A DNA stretch of 64,000 nt from Rhodococcus sp. 06-235-1A (GTDB taxonomy: Bacteria; Actinomycetota; Actinomycetes; Mycobacteriales; Mycobacteriaceae): contig NZ_NOYI01000027.1 of NCBI RefSeq assembly GCF_002258785.1, forward strand, positions 186,001 to 250,000. Reading direction: 5' to 3'. How positions within the stretch are numbered: position 1 is the first letter of the stretch; the number at the start of each line of letters is the position of its first letter. The notes beneath the pieces are model-generated. The model was not told the origin of the DNA and searched no databases. It saw only the letters and a program-made list of their open reading frames with translations. This document shows positions 50,773 to 58,817 of the stretch, one piece after another. Position numbers and translations under genes: made by a program.

Positions 50773-51768
50773 GTGGCAGACACAGAGGTGGGATACCGAC
50801 AGATCGCCGACGACACCTGGGCCTTCATGCGGCCGCCCGGCAGCTGGGGACAAACCAACACCGGATTGATCGTGAGCCCCGGCTCCGCGTCGATGCTGAT
50901 CGACACCGTCTGGGATGTGCACTGGGCGCAGCGGGTCGTCGCCGACACCGCCGAATTGGTTGCCGATGCGCCGATCACCGAAGTGCTCAACACCCACTCC
51001 GATGGCGATCACTGGTGGGGCAACGACACAGTTCCTGCCTCTGCCCGCATCACCACCAGTGCCGCGTCCTTGCATGCGATGAAAGAGGAGACGCCCCCGA
51101 AAGGGGTGGACGCGTTCGCCTCCTTCGGCGCGAAGGTCGGGTGGGTGCCGGGACCGGTCGGTGCAATGGGCTCGTACATGAGTCGGGTCCGCGGCGACGC
51201 CACCTTCCCCAAGACGCTGCCGCGATTGCCCGATCACACCTTCGAGACCACCGACACCATCGATGTGGCTGGGCGAGCGGTCCACCTGCGCTACCTCGGC
51301 CCGGCGCACACCGAGGGTGATCTCATCGCCCACCTACCCGACGCAGGAGTCGTATTCGCAGGCGACCTGCTGTTCATCGACGCGACCCCGGTGCTCTGGC
51401 ACGGTCCGCTGCAGAACTGGATCGACGCTCTCGATCACCTGCTCGAGCTCGATGCTTCCGTCTACGTCCCCGGCCACGGACCGCTGTGCGGCACCGACGA
51501 GATTCGCGCCGTGCGGAACTACTGGACCTGGGTCTCCGAGGCCGGACGCAGCTGCTTCGACGCCGGACTCGGGCCCACCGAGGCGGCTCTGAACCTCCTG
51601 AAATCAGGCGAATTCGGGCAGTACGCCCACTGGGATTCACCGGAACGACTCATCCTGAGCATGAGTACCCTCTACCGCCTGTGGCGTGGCGAGCAGCCAG
51701 CGCCACCCACGCTGACGCGTCGAGCACGGGCGTTCGCGGACGCGGGGCGGTTCCTGCGAGAGCAGTGA
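50773..51768 (+). CDS. MBL-fold metallo-hydrolase
   Basis: A 331-residue metallo-beta-lactamase-fold protein. The metal motif is NTHSDGDHWWGN (near residue 75), then GPAHTEGDLIAHLPD and VFAGDLLF, and a final VPGHGPLC, all as in the quinoprotein-relay/SoxH-like subgroup. Substrate unknown. GTG or ATG start near 50773; 9 bases after the mqo stop, so probably co-transcribed. Confidence 0.86.
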   Translation: MADTEVGYRQIADDTWAFMRPPGSWGQTNTGLIVSPGSASMLIDTVWDVHWAQRVVADTAELVADAPITEVLNTHSDGDHWWGNDTVPASARITTSAASLHAMKEETPPKGVDAFASFGAKVGWVPGPVGAMGSYMSRVRGDATFPKTLPRLPDHTFETTDTIDVAGRAVHLRYLGPAHTEGDLIAHLPDAGVVFAGDLLFIDATPVLWHGPLQNWIDALDHLLELDASVYVPGHGPLCGTDEIRAVRNYWTWVSEAGRSCFDAGLGPTEAALNLLKSGEFGQYAHWDSPERLILSMSTLYRLWRGEQPAPPTLTRRARAFADAGRFLREQ

Positions 51769-51914
51769 CATTCGAATCATGCCGAGCAGAATTCTGGCGC
51801 GTCGGTGAGGACACGGACATTCTGGACTCCGTGACGTCCTCTCCTGCCTCGTGGGTTCGCGTGTGACGCTCGGAAAGTCGTTCGAATCCCTCGGTTGGAA
51901 GTTTCGGTAGCACT

Positions 51915-53012
51915 ATGCGCTTTCAGGTTCTCGACATCGTGTTCAACCCTCCGCATCCGGTCACCGGCGCAGTGGTGCCCCCGGCCGACAGATTCGACCG
52001 GTTGATCGAACTCGCCGTTCTCGCAGAAGAACTGGGCATCGATTCGTTTTCCGTGGGAGAACGGCACGCGGGAGACGTGCTCTCCTCCTCCCCGACGGTC
52101 ATTCTCGGTGCGCTCGCCCAGGCCACTCACCGCATCCTGCTGTCCACCGGGGTCACCGTACTGTCGGTGTTGGATCCGATCCGCGTCGCCGAAGACCTCG
52201 GCACCGTCGACCAACTGAGTCGAGGTCGTCTCGAAGTCGTCATCGGCAAAGGCAACGAGGTACTGCAATATCCGCTGTTCGGACTCGACATCGCGCGTCA
52301 GTACGAGTACCTCACCGAAAACTACGAACTACTCCGCAGACTGATCCGTGAGGAGCACGTGGATTGGACCGGGCAGCATCGACATTCGTTGACGGACGCC
52401 ACGACGCTGCCCAGGCCTTTCGACGGCCCCTTCCGGATCTGGCACGGCTCGGCCACCTCGGTGGAGGCCGTCGACCTGGCCGCCGAGTGGGGGGATCCCA
52501 TCGTCACGGCAAATGCATTGCAGCCCAGGGAGAACTACAAGGTTCTGATCGACCGTTACCGCGAGCAATACCGCAATCACGGACACGACCCGGACAAGGC
52601 CTACGTGGGTTCGGGCTCCGGGGGGTTGTTCCTCGGTACGACGACCGAGGCCGCCGTTGCCGAATATCGACCGATCTACGAGGGCATCGTCGCGCAGCAG
52701 GACAAGCGCACCCACGACCCGGCGGCGAAAGGCAAGGTCACGAGCTTTCGGACCATCGACGACGCCGTCGCGCGGGGGCCGGCCCTGGTGGGGTCCTCGG
52801 AACGGGTCGCAGCGAAGATCCTCGATTATCACGATGCGTACGGCCATGACCTGCAGTCGGTTTCGATCAACCACGTCCTGGACTTCGAGCGTCAGAAGGA
52901 CACGTTGCGACAGTTCGCGGAGGAAGTGATTCCGTTGGTGCGGGCCGAGGTGACGACCACGCTGTGGACGACCGAGGACAAGGACCGCGCCCGGGGATTC
53001 AGTGCGAGCTGA
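51915..53012 (+). CDS. LLM-class flavin-dependent oxidoreductase
   Basis: A 365-residue luciferase-like TIM-barrel monooxygenase (FMN type): EELGIDSFSVGERHAGDVLS, LLSTGVTVLSVLDPIRVAED and GRLEVVIGKGNE are characteristic blocks. ATG at 51915; 147 bases separate it from the MBL gene. Its last 14 bases overlap the converging LLM gene. Confidence 0.88.
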   Translation: MRFQVLDIVFNPPHPVTGAVVPPADRFDRLIELAVLAEELGIDSFSVGERHAGDVLSSSPTVILGALAQATHRILLSTGVTVLSVLDPIRVAEDLGTVDQLSRGRLEVVIGKGNEVLQYPLFGLDIARQYEYLTENYELLRRLIREEHVDWTGQHRHSLTDATTLPRPFDGPFRIWHGSATSVEAVDLAAEWGDPIVTANALQPRENYKVLIDRYREQYRNHGHDPDKAYVGSGSGGLFLGTTTEAAVAEYRPIYEGIVAQQDKRTHDPAAKGKVTSFRTIDDAVARGPALVGSSERVAAKILDYHDAYGHDLQSVSINHVLDFERQKDTLRQFAEEVIPLVRAEVTTTLWTTEDKDRARGFSAS

Positions 53013-53772
53013 AGTGCGCCGTCAACGATGCCGCGTGTGCAAAGAGGCCGGACAGATCCGATGAATCCGGGGACGGTTCGAGCACCACGGTGGTGGCCCC
53101 GGCGTCGATCCAGCGTTGGACGTTGCTCGGGTCCGCTTCGGAATCGGACCTGCACGAGACGTAGACGACCACGTCGTGGCCCGGCCCGCCATCGATGTGG
53201 TCGATGGCCGTTCGCACCTGATCCGGTGACGTCTCGCTCGTGAGGATGGTTCCCACACCGGTCCGGCCACTCAGGGCGAGAGTCTTCGGCCCTGTCGCAC
53301 CGACGAGCAGCGGCGGCGACTGCGCCGGGGGCCAATTCAACTTCACCTGATCGAGTGAGACGTAGCGACCCTGCACGGTGACCATCTCGCCCGCCAACAG
53401 GCTCGTCAACGCCTCCATCTGTTCGCTCAGCAACGTCAGGGGCGACTTCACTCGCGCGCCGATCTGACCCATCCACGACTGGACGCCGTGACCGAGTCCC
53501 ACGCGGAGCCGCCGCGGATGGACCCGGGCGATGGTGGCGATCTCCATCGCGGTCGATGCCACGTTCCGCATCGGAGTGGGTAGCACCCCGATGCCGACGT
53601 TCACGCGATCGGTGCTCGCGAGAACCAGTGCAGCAGTGGACAGTCCACCGGAGAAGAAGCAGTCTTCCCACAACCACACCTCGTCGACGCCTGCGTGGTC
53701 GGCCGCACGTGCCGCCTCGACTATCGCCTCCGGTGGAACCTCGGGGCGAAGTACGACGCCGATTCGCGTCAT
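52999..53772 (-). CDS. LLM-class oxidoreductase, probably F420-dependent
   Basis: A 257-residue luciferase-like protein: RAADHAGVDEVWLWEDCFFS, GVLPTPMRNVASTAMEIATI and RLRVGLGHGVQSWMGQIGA resemble F420-dependent N5,N10-methylene-H4MPT reductase-like enzymes of actinobacteria. Shorter than the usual 280-340 residues. It starts 17 bases behind ramB on the same strand, forming a ramB-LLM pair. Substrate unknown. Confidence 0.85.
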   Translation of the reverse strand: MTRIGVVLRPEVPPEAIVEAARAADHAGVDEVWLWEDCFFSGGLSTAALVLASTDRVNVGIGVLPTPMRNVASTAMEIATIARVHPRRLRVGLGHGVQSWMGQIGARVKSPLTLLSEQMEALTSLLAGEMVTVQGRYVSLDQVKLNWPPAQSPPLLVGATGPKTLALSGRTGVGTILTSETSPDQVRTAIDHIDGGPGHDVVVYVSCRSDSEADPSNVQRWIDAGATTVVLEPSPDSSDLSGLFAHAASLTAHFSSH

Positions 53773-53789
53773 TGCAGATCTCCTTCTTC

Positions 53790-55202
53790 TCAGCGGACGA
53801 GGTACGGGGACACCGAACTTCGGTGCTCGTCGATGTCGAGGTCCTTCCCCAGGGGAGGAAATGCGCGCTGCGGGCAGTTCGAGCGTTCGCACACTCGGCA
53901 GCCTGCTCCGATCGGGGTCGCGACCGACGAGCCCTGCACGTCCAGGCCGTCGGCATAGACGAGCCTACCGGCGTGCCGCAATTCGCAACCGAGTCCGATG
54001 GCGAAGGTCTTTCCGGGCTGACCGTATCGCGCGGCGCGGCGTTCCACAGTGCGTGCGATCCACAGATAGCTGCGGCCGTCGGGCATCTCGGCGATCTGCG
54101 TCATGATCTTGCCGGGATAGGCGAATGTCTCGTACACGTTCCACAGTGGGCAGGTTCCGCCGCTCGACGAGAAGTGAAAACCTGTGGCGGACTGTCGTTT
54201 CGACATGTTCCCGGCGCGATCGACGCGAACGAACGAGAACGGCACACCCCGTAATTCGGGTCTCTGCAAAGTGGAGAGTCGATGGCAGATGGTCTCGTAG
54301 CTGACCGAGAAGAAGGCAGAGAGCCGCTCGATGTCGTAACGGAAATCCTCGGCGACGTCGTGGAACTGGTGGTACGGCAACACCGTCGCGGCCGCGAAGT
54401 AGTTGGCGAAACCGAGCACTGCCAGCTTCTTCGACGATTCGCTCGAGAAATTTCCTTCGTCGGCCATCTTGTTCAGCAGGTCTCCGCATTCGAGGTACGC
54501 CAATTCCGCGGCGTACCTGAACACCTTCTGCCCACCGGACAGATGCGGAGAAATCTCCAACACTCGCGTCTGCGGATCGAATCGGTGCAGCACGTTCTCG
54601 CCGAGATCGATGCGATGGACGATCTGGACGTCGTGCACCGTCCGCAGGCGCTTGGCGATCTCGCCGCCCACATCGGCGCGATGGAACCGGATCCTGGAGG
54701 TCAGTGCCTCCGCTGCGGTGTCCAGTTCGTGTAGATAGTTCTGTCGCTGATAGAAGTAGTCGCGCACTTCCTCGTGCGGCTTGCTGATCGAACCACTGCC
54801 ACTGCCATCGGAGAAGCGCTCCTCGGTAGCGGCCAGAAGCTGAGCCGTGGTATTGCGGTATCGGCGGTGCATGTTGACCATCGCCCGCGCCAGTTGTGGA
54901 TGCGAGCTCACCATCTGCGCGATCTCGTGTGCGTCGGCGTCGATGTCCATGTCCTGATCGAGCGCGACCTCACGGAGTTCGGCGACCAACCTGGTGTCGT
55001 CCTCCGAAGAGAAGAAGGACGTGTCGACTCCGAACACCTCGGAGATCCGGAGTAGCACCGGCACCGTCAGCGGTCGCACATCGTGCTCGATCTGGTTGAG
55101 GTAGCTGGCCGAAATCCCCAGCTTCTGTGCCAGCGACACCTGGCTCATGCTGCGTTCGCTGCGGAGCTGCCGAAGCCGCACACCGACGAAGGTCTTGGAC
55201 AC
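53790..55202 (-). CDS. ramB: RamB-type regulator of acetate/glyoxylate metabolism
   Basis: A 470-residue XRE/ImmA-type regulator of the short-chain fatty acid (ScfR) family, which includes RamB and PrpR. HTH at about 8-62 (MSQVSLAQKLGISASYLNQI), central M78-like domain near 150-300 without HExxH, and a C-terminal Cys-rich block (CRVCERSNCPQRAF) that in PrpR-type proteins binds an iron-sulfur cluster or senses acyl-CoA. In Corynebacterium and Mycobacterium RamB controls aceA; here aceA lies about 2 kb away. The AACATTAGC sequence occurs both upstream of ramB and upstream of aceA. Confidence 0.93.
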   Translation of the reverse strand: MSKTFVGVRLRQLRSERSMSQVSLAQKLGISASYLNQIEHDVRPLTVPVLLRISEVFGVDTSFFSSEDDTRLVAELREVALDQDMDIDADAHEIAQMVSSHPQLARAMVNMHRRYRNTTAQLLAATEERFSDGSGSGSISKPHEEVRDYFYQRQNYLHELDTAAEALTSRIRFHRADVGGEIAKRLRTVHDVQIVHRIDLGENVLHRFDPQTRVLEISPHLSGGQKVFRYAAELAYLECGDLLNKMADEGNFSSESSKKLAVLGFANYFAAATVLPYHQFHDVAEDFRYDIERLSAFFSVSYETICHRLSTLQRPELRGVPFSFVRVDRAGNMSKRQSATGFHFSSSGGTCPLWNVYETFAYPGKIMTQIAEMPDGRSYLWIARTVERRAARYGQPGKTFAIGLGCELRHAGRLVYADGLDVQGSSVATPIGAGCRVCERSNCPQRAFPPLGKDLDIDEHRSSVSPYLVR

Positions 55203-55282
55203 ATCGCCAGGCTACGCCTGCGAAGAAATGCCTTAACACCGTTCGCAACTAGCTGCTGGATCACAATTCGGTGATCATCGGG

Positions 55283-55318
55283 AACATTAGCCGAAGTAAA
55301 GGCGTATACCGGTATACG
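55283..55318. promoter_or_regulatory. ramB/SPW intergenic control region
   Basis: The 147-base divergent space holds AACATTAGC (55283-55291, also at 57181-57189 before aceA) and a perfect 16-base palindrome CGTATACCGGTATACG (55303-55318). They are candidate sites for RamB autoregulation and for control of the small membrane protein gene. Confidence 0.45.
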
Positions 55319-55349
55319 AGCTATTCATCAGGCACCTCGAGGAGCGGTC

Positions 55350-55754
55350 ATGTCCAATCGTCAGCGCACATCGGAAATCGTCCGGGACGTCGTCGTCTTC
55401 GTCACCGGAGCTGTTCTCGTTGCATCCACCGTCTGGCTCCCGGTGCAGGGAGACCAGGAGGTCACCGGTGCCATCCTCGTACTCGGCATCCTCGCCGCAT
55501 CCTCGGCGCTCTGGGCCATCGGATCCTCGTCGAGGCAGAGCCACTGGACCCACGTCGGTCTCGGTCTGCTGCTCGCAGTCTCGCCGGCCTTGATGGTGTT
55601 CCCGTCCGGACTGCTGGCCGCGGACCTGTTCGCCATCGTCGGCGGACTCGTGATCGCAGCCATGGGCGCGCTCGGAGTGGTTGCGTCGCGTCGGGCCCCG
55701 ATCACCTCGCGGGTAGTGGCGTCCAGTGACGACCGGACCGGCGTTCGTATCTAG
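55350..55754 (+). CDS. Small membrane protein, SPW-repeat-like
   Basis: A 134-residue protein with four hydrophobic segments (about 12-28, 38-56, 65-85 and 90-110) and the pattern WLPVQGDQEVTGAILVLGIL expected of SPW-type proteins. ATG at 55350 has GAGGAG about 8 bases upstream. Function unknown; the divergent ramB suggests possible control by carbon source. Confidence 0.75.
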   Translation: MSNRQRTSEIVRDVVVFVTGAVLVASTVWLPVQGDQEVTGAILVLGILAASSALWAIGSSSRQSHWTHVGLGLLLAVSPALMVFPSGLLAADLFAIVGGLVIAAMGALGVVASRRAPITSRVVASSDDRTGVRI

Positions 55755-55769
55755 TACCCCAGCAACTGG

Positions 55770-55827
55770 TGCTCCACTCCCGTGGGCGCGTGCGATGAAT
55801 CTCGTACGCGGGCACGGGAGTGGAGCA
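55770..55827. repeat. Inverted-repeat element of the GAGTGGAGC family (copy A)
   Basis: TGCTCCACTCCCGTG (55770-55784) pairs perfectly with CACGGGAGTGGAGCA (55813-55827) around a 28-base loop. Lies 15 bases after the SPW-like gene. Confidence 0.9.
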
Positions 55828-55868
55828 TTTTGTGCTCCGTGGGTTCATCGCAGTCCCCGATGCAATCG

Positions 55869-55928
55869 GTGCTCCACTTGACGCGGCGGATCCGGGAAAA
55901 CTCTCGTGCGGCCCGGCGAGTGGAGCAC
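55869..55928. repeat. Inverted-repeat element of the GAGTGGAGC family (copy B)
   Basis: GTGCTCCACT (55869-55878) pairs with AGTGGAGCAC (55919-55928); a further TGTGCTC follows. It starts 99 bases after copy A and ends 9 bases before the DUF559 stop. Confidence 0.9.
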
Positions 55929-55937
55929 TGTGTGCTC

Positions 55938-56813
55938 TCATCGCCGCGATGCTCGACGCCGCCTGATCACCGACGCGATTTCGGCAGCCACGACGTCCGG
56001 CGCGGCGAGCACATCGAACGCCGAATAGCGCAGCACCAACCAGCCATCGAGCAGCAGGGCGTTCTGTCTACGCCGATCCTTGCTGAACACCTCTGCGGCG
56101 CTGTGAAATTCGCGCCCATCGACTTCGATGATCGTTCGGCTGCGCCGGTCGACGAGATCGCATACGTACGGCCCGACCGCCGCGTTCATCTCCAGGCGAA
56201 GTCCTACACGATGCAGCGCCCGTCCCAGCGCCCGCTCCGGTTCCGAGGCGAACCTCGTCACTGCCAACCGGACCTGACGGGCCAATTCTGCGTTGCCGCG
56301 TCGGCCCGGGAACCGCTCGAGCAAGCAGAGCAGCGATGCCGGGTCGAGTCCGAACTTCAGGCGCTCGTCGATCAGCAACTCGGCCTGTTCGCGGGGGAGT
56401 ACTGCCAGGCAATCGAGCATCGTCTGGGCGGGCGAGGTGCAGGGGAGTGTCTCGACGTCGTCGACGAGTCGGGAATCGAGGGCGCGACGGTGCAGCCGAA
56501 GCCATGGCGGTGGCCGCAACCGGGCCGAGCGCGGGACGGTTGCATCGAGAATGGGCGGTTCGGTCGTCCAGCCGCGTAGGTATGCGGCCGAACGATGACT
56601 CAGTACCGCATCGGGTCGCCACAGGGCGATCGCGTGACACCGATCCATCGTCGACGGTTCCCCGCGCATGTGGACTGTCGGGAGAACGCGGGTGAAGCGT
56701 CGCGAGACGGTGCTGTGATGGAGGCCGGACGCGATGAGCTCTCGAAAAGTGGCAGGGCCGGGAGTGGAGCCTGCGGAATGACCTGGGTGGGTGGGAGTGG
56801 AGTTAATTGGCAT
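55938..56813 (-). CDS. DUF559-type endonuclease-like protein with AbiEi-like N-terminal region
   Basis: A 291-residue protein. The N-terminal part (FRELIASGLHHSTVSRRFTR, HRSAAYLRGW) resembles the winged-helix and AbiEi-like antitoxin domain and the C-terminal part contains RTIIEVDGREFHSAAEVF then KDRRRQNALLLDGWLVLRYS, the Vsr-like restriction-endonuclease fold of DUF559. Biological role unknown; such genes are very common in actinobacteria. The only ATG giving a full domain is 56813, and it reads through a GAGTGGAGC repeat copy, so residues 4-20 are repeat-derived. Flanked by repeat hairpins on both sides. Confidence 0.78.
   Translation of the reverse strand: MPINSTPTHPGHSAGSTPGPATFRELIASGLHHSTVSRRFTRVLPTVHMRGEPSTMDRCHAIALWRPDAVLSHRSAAYLRGWTTEPPILDATVPRSARLRPPPWLRLHRRALDSRLVDDVETLPCTSPAQTMLDCLAVLPREQAELLIDERLKFGLDPASLLCLLERFPGRRGNAELARQVRLAVTRFASEPERALGRALHRVGLRLEMNAAVGPYVCDLVDRRSRTIIEVDGREFHSAAEVFSKDRRRQNALLLDGWLVLRYSAFDVLAAPDVVAAEIASVIRRRRASRR
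56761..56783. repeat. GAGTGGAGC-family repeat copy within the DUF559 start region
   Basis: Identical to the 1404-1426 core except A-T-G-A-C-C for A-C-G-A-C-C at the end; a second GGGAGTGGAG lies at 56793-56802. Confidence 0.9.
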
Positions 56814-56914
56814 GGGTGCAGCGTCGGGGATCGCCTGCGAGGTCTTCGATGCTCGACCTGGGGGGATGGAATGCCCTGTGGACAGGTGCCCACCTGTGGA
56901 TGAGTGCAATCTGT

Positions 56915-56970
56915 GCTCCACTCGGTGGCGTCGGGCGGGGGATCCCGGCGAAAGTGATGTCGAGTGGAGC
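56915..56970. repeat. Inverted-repeat element of the GAGTGGAGC family (copy C)
   Basis: GCTCCACTCG (56915-56924) pairs with CGAGTGGAGC (56961-56970) around a 36-base loop, at the upstream end of the aceA control region. Confidence 0.9.
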
Positions 56971-57006
56971 GGACCGTGCCATGCTCACATCGTGGGATGG
57001 ATGTGC

Positions 57007-57022
57007 TGTGATGTCGATCACA
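57007..57022. promoter_or_regulatory. aceA: Perfect CRP/GlxR-type site upstream of aceA
   Basis: TGTGA-TGTCGA-TCACA matches the TGTGA-N6-TCACA consensus exactly and extends to an 18-base palindrome (57006-57023). It is 324 bases before the aceA start. The GlxR/Crp family controls glyoxylate-cycle genes in Corynebacterium and Mycobacterium. Confidence 0.75.
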
Positions 57023-57171
57023 GTATCGCGTAATTCTGACTCGATTCAGACGGTCTCTTCAAACCGTACAAGCGTCCTGTATGACATTTCGTGCATTGCG
57101 TTCATCAACTGGGGATTCGTCGCTACCGACGAGTAACCGCGCTGTCCGATCGGCCGGGTTCGCGTCGATCG

Positions 57172-57193
57172 AAAATTTGCAACATTAGCAAGG
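57172..57193. promoter_or_regulatory. aceA: Candidate RamB site upstream of aceA
   Basis: AAAATTTGCAAC (57172-57183) resembles the RamB motif (A/G)AACTTTGCAAA, and ATTAGCAA follows at once. About 150 bases before aceA. The remaining 56814-57345 region, 532 bases, shows repeats at its far end, the CRP-like site and this site; no coding sequence is credible in it. Confidence 0.55.
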
Positions 57194-57345
57194 TACTCGA
57201 GAAAGCTAGCCAAGATTGGCACTAACAACTGGTAGACGCCTGTTTTCGGTTGTGCCATTGTTTTGGAGTACACCAGAAGGGCCTGGCAACGATGTGAAGA
57301 TTCGTCTCGAGGCAGGCCGAGAAGCAGAAGAGACTGGAGCTGAAG

Positions 57346-58635
57346 ATGTCGACCACCGGCACCCCGAAGACCACCGCCGAGATCCAGCAGGATTGGGACA
57401 CCAACCCTCGCTGGAAGGGCGTCACCCGTAACTTCACCGCACAGCAGGTCTCCGACCTCCAGGGCACCGTCGTCGAAGAAGCGACACTAGCTCGCCGCGG
57501 CAGCGAAATCCTGTGGGATCTCGTGAACAACGAGGACTACATCAACTCGCTCGGTGCCCTCACCGGTAACCAGGCCGTGCAGCAGATTCGCGCCGGCCTC
57601 CAGGCGATCTACCTCTCCGGCTGGCAGGTCGCAGGCGACGCAAACCTCTCGGGCCACACCTACCCGGACCAGAGCCTCTACCCGGCCAACTCGGTGCCGT
57701 CGGTCGTTCGTCGTATCAACAACGCACTCCTGCGCGCCGACGAGATCGCCAAGATCGAGGGCGACACGTCCGTCAAGAACTGGGTCGCACCGATCGTCGC
57801 TGACGCCGAAGCCGGCTTCGGTGGCGCACTGAACGCCTACGAGCTGCAGAAGGCCATGATCGTGGCCGGTGCCGCAGGCGTGCACTGGGAAGATCAGCTC
57901 GCATCGGAGAAGAAGTGCGGCCACCTCGGTGGCAAGGTGCTCATCCCCACCCAGCAGCACATCCGCACCCTGACCTCCGCGCGTCTGGCATCGGACGTCG
58001 CCGACGTGCCGTCGGTCATCATCGCCCGCACCGACGCCGAGGCAGCAACGCTGATCACCTCCGACGTCGACGAGCGCGACCGTGAGTTCCTCGACGGAAC
58101 CCGCACCGCAGAAGGCTTCTTCGGCGTCAAGAACGGCATCGAGCCCTGCATCGCTCGCGCCAAGGCCTACGCACCGTACGCAGACCTCATCTGGATGGAG
58201 ACCGGCGTGCCGGACCTCGAGGTCGCCAAGAAGTTCTCCGAGTCGGTTCGCAGCGAGTTCCCGGACCAGCTCCTCGCCTACAACTGCTCGCCTTCGTTCA
58301 ACTGGAAGGCACACCTGGACGACGCCACCATCGCGAAGTTCCAGAAGGAGCTCGGCGCGATGGGCTTCAAGTTCCAGTTCATCACCCTTGCAGGCTTCCA
58401 CTCGCTCAACTACGGCATGTTCGACCTGGCACACGGCTACGCCCGCGAAGGCATGACCGCGTTCGTCGACCTGCAGGAGCGCGAATTCAAGGCTGCCGAA
58501 GAGCGCGGCTTCACCGCCATCAAGCACCAGCGTGAGGTTGGCGCAGGCTACTTCGACCGCATCGCCACCACCGTCGACCCCAACACCTCGACGGCTGCAC
58601 TGAAGGGCTCCACCGAAGAAGGCCAGTTCCACTGA
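57346..58635 (+). CDS. aceA: Isocitrate lyase
   Basis: Cleaves isocitrate to glyoxylate and succinate, the first step of the glyoxylate shunt needed for growth on acetate and fatty acids. 429 residues equals the short ICL1 type of mycobacteria. The catalytic loop KKCGHLGGK places the nucleophile at Cys191, the same number as in M. tuberculosis ICL1; WEDQLASEKKCGH, NCSPSFNW and the C-terminal KHQREVGAGYFD are all conserved. Strongly biased codon use (GCA/CTC/AAG, few rare codons) indicates high expression. Followed by fadB2. Confidence 0.98.
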   Translation: MSTTGTPKTTAEIQQDWDTNPRWKGVTRNFTAQQVSDLQGTVVEEATLARRGSEILWDLVNNEDYINSLGALTGNQAVQQIRAGLQAIYLSGWQVAGDANLSGHTYPDQSLYPANSVPSVVRRINNALLRADEIAKIEGDTSVKNWVAPIVADAEAGFGGALNAYELQKAMIVAGAAGVHWEDQLASEKKCGHLGGKVLIPTQQHIRTLTSARLASDVADVPSVIIARTDAEAATLITSDVDERDREFLDGTRTAEGFFGVKNGIEPCIARAKAYAPYADLIWMETGVPDLEVAKKFSESVRSEFPDQLLAYNCSPSFNWKAHLDDATIAKFQKELGAMGFKFQFITLAGFHSLNYGMFDLAHGYAREGMTAFVDLQEREFKAAEERGFTAIKHQREVGAGYFDRIATTVDPNTSTAALKGSTEEGQFH

Positions 58636-58671
58636 GCTAGCCCGCCTCCCCGGAGCTAACCCGCCTCCCCG
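58634..58671. repeat. Two tandem copies of a 19-bp repeat at the aceA stop
   Basis: GAGCTAGCCCGCCTCCCCG (58634-58652) and GAGCTAACCCGCCTCCCCG (58653-58671) differ at one base. The first overlaps the TGA stop codon. Confidence 0.9.
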
Positions 58672-58686
58672 GATCTTCAGCGCACT

Positions 58687-58726
58687 AGTCAGGCGGCCCC
58701 AGCGTTTCGTTGCGGGCCGCCTGACT
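58687..58726 (+). terminator. Hairpin between aceA and fadB2
   Basis: AGTCAGGCGGCCC (58687-58699) pairs with GGGCCGCCTGACT (58714-58726) around a 14-base loop; no T-run. Suggests that fadB2 is at least partly transcribed separately. Confidence 0.8.
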
Positions 58727-58817
58727 CGTATCTGGGCACGTGTGCTGGTACCCCAGCAGAGTTACCCCCATCTCGCTTTGAGCTGTTGTTGCGCACTGTA
58801 TTTCGAAGGAGTTTGCT

